From assembly GCA_958295665.1 (NCBI GenBank), contig OY282558.1, positions 117,666,838 through 117,730,837 of the forward strand: a stretch of DNA of 64,000 nt. Direction: 5' to 3'. Source of the DNA: Tipula vernalis (Eukaryota; Arthropoda; Insecta; Diptera; Tipulidae). The notes under the pieces were generated by a model. That model was not told the origin of the DNA. It did not search any database and saw nothing but the letters and a program-made list of their open reading frames with translations. This document shows positions 31,458 through 43,111 of the stretch, piece by piece; position 1 is the first letter of the stretch; the number at the start of each line of letters is the position of its first letter. The position numbers and the translations under genes are program-made.

Positions 31458-33045
31458 ATAATAATGCTTAATTCAATGTATAAACCGTGGCTTTTGTACA
31501 TCACACATATTTACAACAGCAGAAAATAACTTATAATTAACAATAAATATTTCAATATCAATATAACAATAATTAGCAAATATACAACAATGGACATATA
31601 TACATAATTAATTACAATACGTACAAGAACGTTGATATTAAGTTACTAATTTAAACATAACCTTTTTAAATCTGTTACTGGAACTAATATTTTTTTAATT
31701 CTGTAGGCAAACTGTTCCAAGTGATAATCGCATTTATTAATCCAGAGTTATTGTAAACATTAGTTCTACTAACTGGCAAATTAACGTTCCTAGTTTTGAC
31801 CTTGAAAAATGTAATTTATCATGCAAGTACAATGGTACACCCGATTTAATTATTCGAAAAATAAAGATAGCAGTTCTATAACAGTAAAACTAAACAAGTC
31901 ACATCCAAGGATTGAATCTTTAAATTCGGAAACATGATCAAACTTTCTAAGGTCATGAACATATCTCACACAATTATTAAACGTAACGTCAAGTAACCGC
32001 TTTGAGGAACTATCACAATTAGCAAATATCACATCACAATAGCTGAAAAAAGGTATAATTAAACTTTTCACAAGATATATGCGTAAGTCAACTGGACAAA
32101 ACTTTTTTATTAGTCTGAGAGAATATAAACCGTAATTAACGCGCTGGCACATGGAACTTACATGATCATTCCAAGTAAGTTTTGAATTCAATAGTAATCC
32201 TAGATTATTAACCATTGGAACAAATGAGATTATTTCATTGTTCAAAAATAGCACAGGTGCAATATTATGCGAATTATTTCTAGTGAGCAATAAAGCTTTA
32301 CTTTTAGTTGGATTAATGGAAAGTGAATTATTTTTGGCCCATGACGAAATATTCCTAAGATCTGCATTAAGTTGGATAACGATATCCCCCAATTTTAACA
32401 ATTTACCACCAATATACAGTTGTAAATCATCAGCATAAAGATGAAATCGGCAATTTAAAATATGCCAAGGTAGGTCATTTATATAAATGGAAAAAAGTAA
32501 AGGGCCTAAAATTGATCCTTGAGGCACCCCAGCAATTACATTACTTATACCAGAAAGATCATCACCAAGCTTTACGAATTGTTTACGATTACTCAAATAA
32601 GAAAGAAGCAACAAAATAGCAGAATCTGAAAAATTATAATATAACTTTAACTTTTGAAGCAAAAGGATATGATTAACACAATCAAACGCTTTAGAAAAGT
32701 CTAATAGGACTAAAATTGCAAATTAATTATCTTTATCTAAAATAGCAGATAAATCATCAACAATATGCACAAGTGCAGTAGTAGTACTATGGCCAGATTT
32801 GTATCCAGATTGGAATTTGCATAGATAATTAAAGCTATTGAGATGCTGAAGAATTTGAAGTTGTATAATTTTTTCCAGAACCTTGGATAGGGCAGGCAAA
32901 ATACTAATCGGGCGAATGTCACAAATATTTGAAATTACATCCTTTTAGGTAGACGAATAATCTATGCCACTTTCCACAAATTAAGAAATACTGATTTGGT
33001 CAAACTCTGGTTAATGATAAATGTAATTTGGGACAGAAACAAATC
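31458..33045 (-). pseudogene. CR1/Jockey-type LINE fragment: RT and 3' end, inserted in BEL-4
   Basis: Minus-strand blocks: DIRPISILPALSKVLEKIIQ, SGYKSGHSTTTALVHIV, VLLDFSKAFDCVNH (after an in-frame TAA near 32718), GVPQGSILGPLLFSIYIND, RFHLYADDLQLYIGG (YADD) and NNLGLLLNSKLTWNDHVSSM. The longest open frame is 31850-32662. The 3' end shows the terminal LINE block LPVSRTNVYNNSGLINAI and an ATTATTATTATTA tail abutting BEL-4 integrase at about 31457. The 5' end is lost near 33045. A different family from the LINE at 8870-12447, judging by sequence. Confidence 0.83.
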
Positions 33046-33588
33046 AATAAATAATTTTATTACTCTGAAGTTTACTATAAAACAGTATATATTGAATTTT
33101 GTTTATCTTAATTATGTCAACAAGATTATGTAGCTGTTATAAATTATACTTAATTATATATAATTGTTAGATCGTCTCCGTGCTACAGAAATACTGGTGA
33201 ATTCTCGCTCAGCATCCAGAAACTCTAAGTTTCCAGCTGTTATGTAGCGTAGAAATTCTATTGTCTGGTGATAACTATTTTATTTTATATATCACTAATT
33301 AATTTAACACCGCAATTCCCATAGTCGTGTCATTTGAGGCGACGTGACTATAGTCACGTCACATCGCAAGAAAAATGGTATTCTTGAAGTCGATTCAAGT
33401 GGTCACGACTGGAACTAAAAATACATCTTGTAACACTAAAATTGCTCAAATATTTGATCAAATTTGACAGCAAATATTGTCAAAAATCATAAACATTTCA
33501 AATTGTTTTGTCAACAAAGCCGGTATCTTTATAATTTTGTGTGTATTTTTACCAAGTTTTGTGATTTAATTTTAATTTTGTAATTAAA

Positions 33589-34862
33589 ATGAGCAGTGTA
33601 GAATTTTATTATGACAGTGAAAGCGACAACGACGAAAGTACAACGAATATGGGTGTACAGCGTATACTACTGCGGGATCAATCTAATCCGCTAGAAATGC
33701 AAGATTTTCTGTAAGTACATATCTTGAAATGCATTATTTTTATAGCATCTAACATATTTTTCCGTTTTTAGATTTATAAAAAATTTTCGTTTAAACAAAT
33801 ACGCCTACAAATATTTGTTGAGTAAGGTAGAACGTCAATTAAAACCAACAGTGCGTTCATCATCGGTTCTGCCCACCCTTAAACTAGCTGCCGCATTACG
33901 TTTTTTCGCTGAAGGAGGCTATCAAACGGGTGCTGGTAATGAGCATTTGACGGCAGTAGCACAACCAACTTTTTCGAAAAATCTGCAACAAATCATAAAT
34001 ATTTTAGAAAATGATTTTTGTCCAGAGATCATCAAATTCCCAAGCAGCGAAGAGGAGAAGCGAAGAATTAAGCTGGGATTTTTCGGAAATTATGGTTTCC
34101 CTGGCGTGATAGGATGTGTCGATGGCACTCACGTTAGAATTTTTGCGCCACCAAAAGAAGAACGTCATTTATTCTATAATCGAAAGGGATTCTTCAGCTT
34201 AAACGTGATGATAGTTAGTGTTTATAATTTATTCTGTAGTATGTATATATTTAATTAACAAAATTATCTTACAGGTATTCGACGACCAAATGAAAATAAT
34301 TTATGTTGACGGAAATCATCCTGGATCTTGCCATGATTCTCATATTTTCAATTCAAGTGAACTGGACACTCGACTTAAACAAGAATTTGATGATGGTGAC
34401 GCAAATACCAGGCTTTTAGGTAACATTCTTTAATTGATCATAGTGAATGTCGTAAACAATTTTTTTTTTTTTTTAATTATAGGGGATGCTGGGTATGCAC
34501 TTAAGCCTTATTTAATAGTGCCATTTCGTTCAACACGACCAGAACGTGATCCAAAAGAAAAGCCGTTTAATGTGAAACACGCCAAAGCCCGAAATATTAT
34601 CGAAAGGACAATAGGAGTACTAAAAAATCGTTTCCGATGTATTCTTGGGGAAAGGCAACTTCATTATTCGCCGGATAAATCGAGGCAGATTGTGAACGTT
34701 TGCTGTGCCTTACATAATCTGTGTCTTCTGTACAAAGTAGCCACAGAAGCACCTTTAGTTGTTCACCTTGAAGAAGAAGAGCACCTACCAACGTTAGAAA
34801 ACAATGAACATGGAAATGCTGGAAATCGAATTAGGCAACAAATAATGAATTCAATTTGTTAA
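33589..34862 (+). CDS. Harbinger (HARBI1-like) transposase, four exons, 362 aa
   Basis: Predicted exons 33589-33710, 33772-34213, 34275-34419 and 34483-34862. All introns are short (58-63 bp) with GT...AG, and the exon sum is 1089 nt with no stop. The N-terminus is acidic (MSSVEFYYDSESDNDES). The helix-turn-helix region is KLAAALRFFAEGGYQ. DDE motifs are VIGCVDGTHVRI (Asp), YVDGNHPGSCHDSHIF followed by LLGDAGYALKPYLIVPF (Asp), and KARNIIERTIGVLKNRF (Glu). The length matches HARBI1-type proteins. It would cut and join the element's ends, normally needing the Myb-like partner for nuclear entry and DNA binding. Open and possibly functional. Confidence 0.9.
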
Positions 34863-35061
34863 TATATAGTAATAAATTCAATTTTATTATATAAATAAAC
34901 AAAAATAAAATAACTCAATTCAACTTTTCATAAAAATAACAAAATAGCTTAAAAATAAAATATATTAAAAACAAAATTTCAGACTTTTAAAAATGATCAC
35001 AAATTCATATTGCACTGATGTGCTTTTACTTAACTAATACTAGTAATTAGTTCAAGGTACA

Positions 35062-36087
35062 CTAATTCCTTTCTTGCATCGCTAGCTTCCTTTCTTTATA
35101 TTCAATTTCCCTTAGTTTTAGTTCGAGTTTGTCCTTTTTTATTTTTCTCTCAATTAACAGATTTTCTTTATATATCTTAAACTTTTTTGATTTCAGTTCA
35201 TAAAGTTTTCGGGTGTAACGGGCAGTTTCTCTTGTGTTTTTTTCCGTTTGCAACATCGCTGTTGTTTGCAATTCCAGTAAACGTTTTCGTTCATCTTCAA
35301 ATGATTTTTTTGAATTCCGCTTTTTTAATTTATTTAACGATTCAGGGGCTGGTTTGTCGTTTCTTACTGGCTCCGGCTCGGGTATTACATCGTCCAATTC
35401 TGTTGAGAGATAGTTCTGTTCGACTTCGATGTCGACATACTCGTATCTGGTGTCACCTTGCACTGTGCCATTTTGTGTTGAAGTACTAGGTAAGCTGGTT
35501 GGTGTGCTTATGTTGGTGTTTGTTTGTGAGGTTTACTGTTGAGTATTTGAATTATTTAACCAAAAGTCTTCCTCGCTGGTTGAGCAACTTCTCTCAACAT
35601 CAAAATATCAATTACATTCTCCTCTTGTGCGGAGAAAGTATAAAGTTTGTTGCACCCCCCCACCTGTTGCTGTCAACTCCTTTTTATTATGGCCCAACTT
35701 CATTTTAATTTTGGCTTTATAGTCATTCCACACCTACGAAAAATGAAATTCCCCCTGAATATTTATAACAAATAAAAAAAAATCATATTTATAAATTACC
35801 TTTTGCCACTCTGTATTGTTTCTTACTGGAGGACCGATACTGTTTAATTGGTCGGTGAAGCCGTTCCATATATTATTAAAATCGTCTTTGGAACTGCCGA
35901 AACCTAGGTAGCCTTTTGCGACTTTAATATTTTTCTCCATCAAACCGACCAGCATCTCGAATTGTTTACAATTCGTTATTTTATTACTAGGAAAAAATTA
36001 ACAAACATTAAAAAATATTTATAATAATAATAATAAATTAACAAAAATATTTATAAAAAACCTAACTTACGTTTTACGTCCTTCCAT
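35062..36087 (-). pseudogene. Harbinger Myb/SANT-like accessory protein, two nonsense codons
   Basis: Predicted exons 36087-36071, 35986-35800 and 35733-35062 (GT...AG introns). The Myb/SANT-like domain is CKQFEMLVGLMEKNIKVAKG, FNNIWNGFTDQLNSIGPPVR and EWQKVWNDYKAKIKMKLG. The C-terminal half is a charged coiled coil (about 35062-35340; KRNSKKSFEDERKRLLELQT). In-frame stops lie at 35610-35608 (TGA) and 35535-35533 (TAA), between DNA-binding and coiled-coil parts. In the family this protein binds the TIRs and helps import the transposase. This copy would give only the N-terminal domain. Confidence 0.8.
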
Positions 36088-38507
36088 TGTCGCTTCAAAA
36101 TAATTTGTCACTTGAAAAAACTAGGTGACAGAATGTCGCTTGAAGTGACATCTGTCGTAAGAAGTGACTAAAGGCGTAACATACGACTAAGAGAATAGGA
36201 ATATTGATGTGACGTGACTATAGTCATGAAAAATGACGTGATACGACTATGGGAATTGGGGTGTAAGTTAAATTCGATTTATTAAGTAGTAGGGATATGG
36301 TATAACGGTGATAATTTAATTTAGGTTCTGGAGATACCTGGGAAATTCTATTTGAGCTTTATTCGTAAGTACCCTGTATACATGTAGAGCTTAACTAAAT
36401 TATTGGTATTCTAGAGTTTTTGCGGCGTAACATAATCAATTTTTAAATGATATTATATAATTTTATAAATAATTAATTATTAATTTCCTTTTTTTCTAGA
36501 TCTGTAGGAAATTGTTGATTAGTTTAAGTTTAATTTTATGGTTAAATATATATTTTTAACTTTTATTTTTAAGATGTAGGATAAACACGATGAGAACCAT
36601 TGGTTTACCGTTGTGCTGTTTTCTGTTTGGAATTATTAGTTTTATTATGTTACTATATTAATATTATTAATATTTTTAAAAATTTATTTATTTTTTATAT
36701 GGGATTTAATTTATAATATATTTCAGAGAATTTTTGTGTTGTCTTGTGCTAATAATTTTTATCAATTTTTATAAATATTACTGAATAATCATACTAACTG
36801 TCGGCAATACCTGGATGTTTATAACCGGGCTGTTTCTATCACTACTAATTATCCGATCCTATCCTTAGATTTTGCTGTGTGTGAAAGGAACATGGTGTTA
36901 CCCGGCCAGGGTTGGACATGGAGCTGTCACATTTATGTAGTGTCGGAGGTGGTTGTGCTTTCTTTGTTGTAATGGTGCTTCGATGTCCTTAATGGAAGAA
37001 TTCACCTGTGTCATAAAGTTGCTGTCACAAATCAATTCCTCTAGAATTTTTAGCCTTGAATTGGGAAGTCTCCATACTTGTTTTCATAAAATGTTAATTT
37101 TTTTTGTAATGTGTAATACATTCTGTTTTATCCATTAATATATTTTAATTAATTTAGTTTTAAAATACTTAAAGGGATTTCTTTTTTTAATTTTTTTTAA
37201 TTTACTAATAAATAATCCAATTTTCAGAATAAACATAGTTATAAAATTAATCATTATTATAGGGATCAAAATTAATTCCGAATTTCAAATTTAAATTTTA
37301 GTTTGAATAAACCCTCCAGGATTAACAAGTAGTGAACAAGTTGTAGTTTAGAAATTGTGTTGTCCGGTGCTAACTATTTTTACTATATAATTACTAACAA
37401 TTTACTCTTATCCTTCGGATGGGGATGGATAAATGGGTGTACGATGTGTGCTCGGGAATATTGAAGATCCTGTTATAATAATTATGCATTTAGTAATAAA
37501 ATTTGTTATTATAATGTTTATTAATTAAATTTAGTTTTCAGAGTTGTCTGGGAATTTGTATGTTAATTTTATTTGTTGATTCTTAATATACTTATAGTAC
37601 CTAATTGAATTATTGAATTATTAATGAATCTAGGTATTGTGGTGCTGTAATATTATCATTTAAATCATTTTATATAAATTTTATAAAATAATTGAATTCA
37701 TAATTTTATATTTTCTTTTATGGATCGGTAGGAAATTGATGATTAGTTTTAAGTAAAATTTGATGTCTAAACGGTTTAATGTTTATGTTAATTCTTGTTG
37801 CAGTAAGTAATAATTTTTAATTGGATATAAATGGACCATTAATAAGGAAATAAGCGCTGTTATTTTAAATTTTTATTAAATATTTTATTAGGTAATTAAT
37901 GAAAGACGGACAAGGATGAAATTAGATTTAGGATTTAGATAGTCCTGAGTATCCGGCCCTGGATTCCAGAGACATGATCATCTAATAATGTAGTTAGATT
38001 GTGCTGTCTTGTACTAACCTATTTATTATATATAATACTAATAATTTACTAAATATCGGCTTTATTAGGTGTCTGTAACCGGGCCGAGTCTGTCCTCACT
38101 AACATTCCTTTCCCATCCCTCGATTTTGTTATATGTAAAAAGGTGTACGATGGCTGCCTGGCCAGGGGCGGATATCACACTATTAGACTTATGTGGTTAT
38201 CGATGTGGCGCCTTTCTTTACTGGGTGAATATTGTTATGTTTGGCTTCATGAAAAGCTGAGTATAATGGTACATATTTCCTTGGTGAGGGAGAGTTATGG
38301 TGTCGTGTTGTAACATGGGTATAGTGGCGTGGTATTCGCATTTATAATACGGGAGACTTGCTTAATGCTTGATCGTACATTCAAATCAAAATCTAAAATC
38401 AAAATCAAAATCAAATCAAAATCAGTTCTCTTGTGTGGCCCTGCTGTATAAAGTGAACAGTGAAGAAAATTTTAGTGTCAAGTGAATCAACGTTCATAAA
38501 AGGCAAA

Positions 38508-39600
38508 ATGGCTGACAATACGAGCTTAAAGAAACAACGTGCATCCATTAAGGGAAACATGACCAAATTGCTGAATTTCCTAAACACGAAACGTGATACC
38601 ACCAACGCTGAGGAAATAAAAGTGCAATTAACAAATGTTGAACGCTTCTTTGGATCACGATGCAGAGTTAGACGACGAATTTGAGGACAACTACTACAAG
38701 ACCGTGCATGGTTTAAATCTTGCTCTTCGAGCCAAAATGGAACCAACAATTACTCTAAATGATACAATAACCGATGCTTCCATAATGCGTGGACATATGG
38801 ATGTAAAACTACCAAAAATTGATACCCCAAGTTTTTCCGGTGACTATACAGAGTGGCAGTCATTCTACGACCTCTTCTGTTCTACAATTCACTACAATCA
38901 GAGATTAATACCATCCCTGAAGCTCCACTACCTAAAGGGGACATTGAAAGGGGAAGCCGCGGGACTATTGAAGCACTTCAGCATTACCGATGCTAATTAC
39001 ATCGAAGCATTGGAAAGTTAAAAGATCGATACGACAGGAAAAAACATACAATTTACGCATTTATTAAAAATTTCATGTCTCAACTATCAGTAATAGCACC
39101 ATACAGTACAAATGTTCGGCGACTCCTTGATACGTCAGATGAAGTGATTCGTGGATTAAATTCTCTTGGAGATGAAGCAGAATCAAGGGATCGTTGGTTG
39201 ATATATGTCCTGGTCAGTAAACTCGATGATGAGACCAACAGCCTATATAGGCCCAAGCGTTAGCCGATTTGAACTTACCAACACTAAAACAATTCTTCGA
39301 TTTTCTGGCCAGAAGAATAGATGCGCTTGAATCTTTAAAAGGCACAACCAAACGATCAAACCCACCACCTAGTCAACCAAAACCAAAAATCCAAAGCCAT
39401 GTTATTCAGCCAATTGTTCAATATTGTTCAATCTGCGCAAAGGAAATCCACCAGCTGTTCGAGTATGCTAAGTTCAATGAAATGCCATTAGTTGAAAGAA
39501 AAATCCTTTTAAACCGATATTTCAATTGCCTGAACGAAACCCAAACCGTTTATAATTGCAAATTCAGATTCAGATGTAAGCACTACAATAGTTAGAAAGC
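38508..39600 (+). pseudogene. BEL-2 gag remnant
   Basis: ATG 38508 (MADNTSLKKQRASIKGNMTK). The first frame change comes near 38645, then the capsid block VKLPKIDTPSFSGDYTEWQS and YLKGTLKGEAAGLLKHFSI. Further breaks come at 39021 and 39263. DVIRGLNSL-type and SRDRWLIYVLVSKLDDET blocks follow in the normal order. The nucleocapsid part near 39420-39590 keeps some cysteines (YCSICAKEIHQLFEY) but is degraded. Upstream, 38390-38430 is an AAATC-rich simple stretch; no primer-binding site was recognised. Confidence 0.8.
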
Positions 39601-39750
39601 ATCATAATTTATTGCACGAAAATCGCACAACACCAACAAAGGCATTACTTTCGAGTGTTTAGCAAAAAGAATCAGAAAGCAGTATCACCACTTCCAATCA
39701 CTTAAGTAGCTCATTATTGCCTACCGCACTAGTAAATGTAGCTTATAAAT

Positions 39751-40135
39751 TTGATTAGAAACACAACGCCAAGTTCCTTTATTTCGGAAAAATATGCTCA
39801 AAGGTTGCAATTAAAAAGAAGTGTAGCAAAAATTGCAATATCCGGTATAGGAGCATCGACGAATCGGTTTACGAAAGGTACACTATCACTAATGTTAACA
39901 TCATGCCATTCGCCAGGTTCGAGTAGCACAAGAAGTTACCAGATTTCAAAGAATAATATGGCGCGATACACCGAATAAGCATTTCTCTACATATGAGAGC
40001 TTCAAACAGTTACATATGGTACAGCGAGTGTAACTAATTTGGCAACACACTCGCTAAACGAATCAACAACAAAATACAGAGAGCAGTTTCCAGATGCAGT
40101 AAATTATATTAAGAACAACATCTACGTAGGTCGAC
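39751..40135 (+). pseudogene. BEL-2 protease remnant fused to end of RT palm (deletion)
   Basis: SSFISEKYAQRLQLKRSVAK and ISGIGASTNRFTKGTLSLML are the C-terminal half of the protease; the D-S-G site itself is not readable. After about 39980 the sequence jumps to TYGTASVTNLATHSLNESTT and FPDAVNYIKNNIYV, the RT region around the motif before the catalytic YVDD box. The RT N-terminal half is therefore deleted, and the sequence breaks again at the catalytic box. Confidence 0.7.
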
Positions 40136-40531
40136 CTGATGGCAGGAGCTGACTCTCTATACGCTGCTCTCTATAAGCAAATATCAATTTCACGCTTAGA
40201 ATTGTGTGGTGCATTACATTTAAATAGGTTGCTTATATCTGTCAAGGAAATTACCGAAGTCGCTGCTTGGACAGACTCCACAATAGTAATAGATTGGTTG
40301 TCTACATATCCCACTAAATGGAACACCTATGTTGGGAACAGAACGGGAGAAGTACTCGCGAATATGAACCGATCACAGTGCAGACATGTAGATTCGCATG
40401 ACAACCCAGCTGAGATATTACAAGATCTGAATTTATGGTGGAACGGCCCAAAGTGGCAAGAAAACGCAATGAATTGGCCAATAAACATAAAAACAGAATC
40501 GAATACCATACAAGAAATCGTAGTCGCATAA
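40136..40531 (+). pseudogene. BEL-2 RNase H
   Basis: A 130-codon open frame. YKQISISRLELCGALHLNRL, VAAWTDSTIVIDWLSTYPTK with the catalytic Asp, YVGNRTGEVLANMNRSQCRH and DLNLWWNGPKWQ are in BEL order. It begins right after the RT deletion junction, so the RNase H start is missing. Confidence 0.8.
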
Positions 40532-40595
40532 TCAGTCTCATATAATAGATCGTCTCATAGAAAAATACTCCAGCTTTAGCAAATTAGTCCGAATT

Positions 40596-41870
40596 TTGTC
40601 ATACATTCGGCGTTTTATCAGTGTGAGACTAAATCGAATTTCGATAACCTTCATTTCACCAGGTCTGGCACCATATAGGCACTTTGAATTAGAAATCAAG
40701 TTAATCGCAGCGAAATTAAGGTCTGTTACGAGTCGGCGACAGAATTGCAAATGCACCAGTAAGCTACGATATAAAACACCCTTTAATATTACCAGCAAAG
40801 GAGAGATCAACAGAAAGCGTTGTGAAAGAGCCCACATAAAGTATTTGCATGCGGGACCAACCCTAATGATGGCTACACTGCGTCACAACTACTGGATCAT
40901 AAGATGCACAAATTTAATTCGTCGAACTGTCCATAATTGCGTCAAATGTACAAAATACCAGGCAAATGATCTAAATCAAGTCATGGGTGATCTTCCACAG
41001 GAGACAGTAGAACTCCTTAGACCCTCTTATAAAGTTGGAGTGGATTACGTTGGCCCTTTTCAGACACATTTGAGAAAAGGCAGAGGACAGAAAACATATA
41101 AAAGTTATGTGTGCAACTTTGTATGTCAGGCTGTGAAAGCCACACCTATTGAGTTAGTGTCTCAACTTCCAACAAACGCTTACATTGCTGCGCTTCGAAG
41201 ATTTGTTGCACGAAGAGGGCTGTGTAGGGAGATTCACAGCGACAATGGCACGCATTTTATTAGAGCCCGAAACCATTTATACGAACTTTTCAAATTTTTA
41301 AGACAAAATTCTAATGCATTTTCCGAATTTCTACTAACAGACCAAATAACATTCCGATTCATCCCACCTAGCTCATCACATTTCGGCGGCCTGTGGAAAG
41401 TTGCAGTGAAAAGCGTTAAATACCACCTCAGAAGAGTTACAGATGGCTATATACTTACCATAAAGGAAATGGCAACTCTACCAACCGAAATAGAGTCCAT
41501 GCTGAGAGTTCAAGGCCAATTTGTGTATTATCAAGCGACGACACAGACTATTTAACTCCAGGGTATTTCCTAATTGGTCGACCCATAGTACAACTTCCCA
41601 GTGAGGATCTAAAGGACGTTAAAATATCTAACGACCCTACAAAATCGAAGCAAATGGCATAAAACACAGAACAATGTCAAAGTTGGATACGTTGTTCTCC
41701 TCAAAGATAATAATTTATCATCGCCGAAGTGGCTTTTGGGCAAAGTAGCTGAGTTACAATCCCGGAACAGATAATCACATAAGAGTTGTAACACTTAAAA
41801 TATCATCGGGAAATATCAAACGTCCTATTCACAAACTATGTTTACTCCGGGTATATTGAATCACACGATT
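40596..41870 (+). pseudogene. BEL-2 integrase, long open frame with altered catalytic residue
   Basis: Open for 319 codons to 41555. The zinc finger is HIKYLHAGPTLMMATLRHNY with HNCVKCTKYQ. First Asp: GVDYVGPFQTHLRKG. Second Asp: EIHSDNGTHFIRA. At the third position FGGLWKVAVKSVKYH has Lys where BEL-3 and BEL-4 have Glu. A TAA then interrupts. The C-terminal part continues to 41870 in several frames (YFLIGRPIVQLPSED; IKRPIHKLCLLRVY). Even the open part would be catalytically dead by the family rule. Confidence 0.85.
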
Positions 41871-41871
41871 C

Positions 41872-42102
41872 AAGGCGGCCGGAATTTTGAAAATACACCA
41901 ACAAGAACAGCTGCAAACAAAACATTAATTAGATTACATTTATTAGTAATGTTAAGCATAAGCACTTGATCCACTTGACTTGTTGTTCGTGGCACCGAAG
42001 CTAGTTATAAATTCAGAAACTCTGAAGTAAAATATGTAAACTAAACTGGAAGATAATTTTATTATTAAAGTTAGTTATCGAAGAAGTTAGTTATACTTTG
42101 TA
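41872..42102 (+). repeat. BEL-2 polypurine tract and 3' LTR (partial)
   Basis: AAGGCGGCCGGAA (41872-41884) directly follows the pol end, as is usual for BEL/Pao. The LTR then starts TTTTGAAAATACACC (the expected TG looks mutated). The block 42011-42102 matches the fragment at 22111-22213, supporting LTR identity. No second LTR upstream of BEL-2 was found. Confidence 0.65.
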
Positions 42103-42118
42103 AAATATTTATTAAAAC

Positions 42119-43010
42119 TTCTTCGGGAATTATTAAATTAGATTTCAGCTGTCGAACAATTAATGGGGTTCCATTACATAAACCACACATTGTATTAAGA
42201 TTCCTTAATATAATTATGATACTTCTAACAATTAAGATGAACTTATGAAGCGTTAAGTCATTAATGAATTATTTCGGGTAGTTCTGAATATCTTCATCAT
42301 TTGCATCATCAATCGAGTCAATGCTGTAATACGTGACGGCGCTTTCTGCAAAACGTGCCAACACCTCTTCGTTGAACATCTGCATTTTTTTAACATGAAA
42401 TTGCTATTTTTGAAAATAGTTCGGCATCTGTCGGAGACAGCGTTTCACCAAAGATTTCGATAATTATATAGCACTCGCAAATAAGATTGTTCGAAATATC
42501 AAATGCATGTCGGCTGGATCATGATTGTTGGATAAAGTTAAAAAAATATACTTATTGTGGATCGACTGAATACGAACATTAAACTTTTCCCACAGACCAC
42601 CATGTATTACTAATGGTAACGTTTGTCTAAAATCTCCACCAAGTAGCATCATTTTGCCGCCAAAAGGTTTCTGGTTTTTCATTTTTTTTTTACGAAACTT
42701 GGAGTTGGTAGTCCAAAGTCAGAATGTTGTTTGCCATGTAGCTGTGGATTTCCCCAAATATCTCATAAACCAAACATCCCATAAATTGATCTTACAGATG
42801 CTTTTCAAATAAATCGTTGGAGATGCAAAGATACAAACGCATGCTTATAGATCTCGCAACCGACGTGATATGCTTGTTGAAATAGCATCTAATAATGTAT
42901 TTTCTAATGCAGTCAATAAATATACCCCGTTTTTGGGCCGCTTCTTTAAATGTTCCACTTGTCATTGAATGTCTTGTAGTCTTGGAAAGATAAGATTCCA
43001 GGAATGTGAA
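42119..43010 (-). pseudogene. Helitron Pif1-type helicase fragment
   Basis: Minus-strand blocks in helicase order: TFKEAAQKRG-like near 42960, KNQKPFGGKMMLLGGDFRQT near 42650 (the Walker B/Gln region of Pif1-like helicases), LSNNHDPADMHLIFRT, then LARFAESAVTYYSIDSIDDA and NLNTMCGLCNGTPLIVRQLK near 42180. Several frames and stops are involved. This is the 3' part of a Helitron Rep/helicase gene, which unwinds DNA in rolling-circle transposition. Confidence 0.85.
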
Positions 43011-43111
43011 AATGAAGTAAACGAACGGCGATTACATGAATTAATTAATATTCAACAAAAAAATTAATAAAGTAAAAATTAGCGTACACAGAAATAGAGC
43101 TGTGTGAATAT

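Larger units (their letters stand above)
33308..36263 (+). mobile_element. PIF/Harbinger DNA transposon, complete with TIRs
   Basis: A 2956-bp element flanked by TAA (33305-33307 and 36264-36266), the TWA duplication typical of PIF/Harbinger. The termini are inverted: left CACCGCAATTCCCATAGTCG, and the right end read on the minus strand CACCCCAATTCCCATAGTCG. A subterminal palindrome-like GTGACTATAGTCACGTCACAT is shared further in. It carries a transposase gene on plus and a Myb/SANT-like gene on minus, convergent, the standard Harbinger pair. Confidence 0.95.
33170..38270. repeat. Diverged tandem array, unit about 0.6 kb, interrupted by Harbinger
   Basis: A marker block (a TTGTGTTGTCYTGTGCTAA-like core, then ATTACTAA) recurs near 33257, 36735, 37357 and 38000. 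With the 2.96-kb Harbinger removed the spacing is roughly 520-640 bp. Other blocks also recur, e.g. GTAGGAAATTGWTGATTAGT at about 36504 and 37725, and the ACCGGGC...CCATCCTT blocks near 36825 and 38076. The units are strongly diverged and have no open frame. The array abuts BEL-2. Its origin (satellite or old LTR cluster) is unknown. Confidence 0.65.

Noticed and set aside
35187..35708. Plus-strand frames of 69-100 codons across the Harbinger partner gene
   Set aside because: They are the opposite strand of the Myb-like coding sequence.
36953..38260. Short open frames of about 60 codons in the tandem array
   Set aside because: Frames are not shared between repeat units and contain no recognisable motif.
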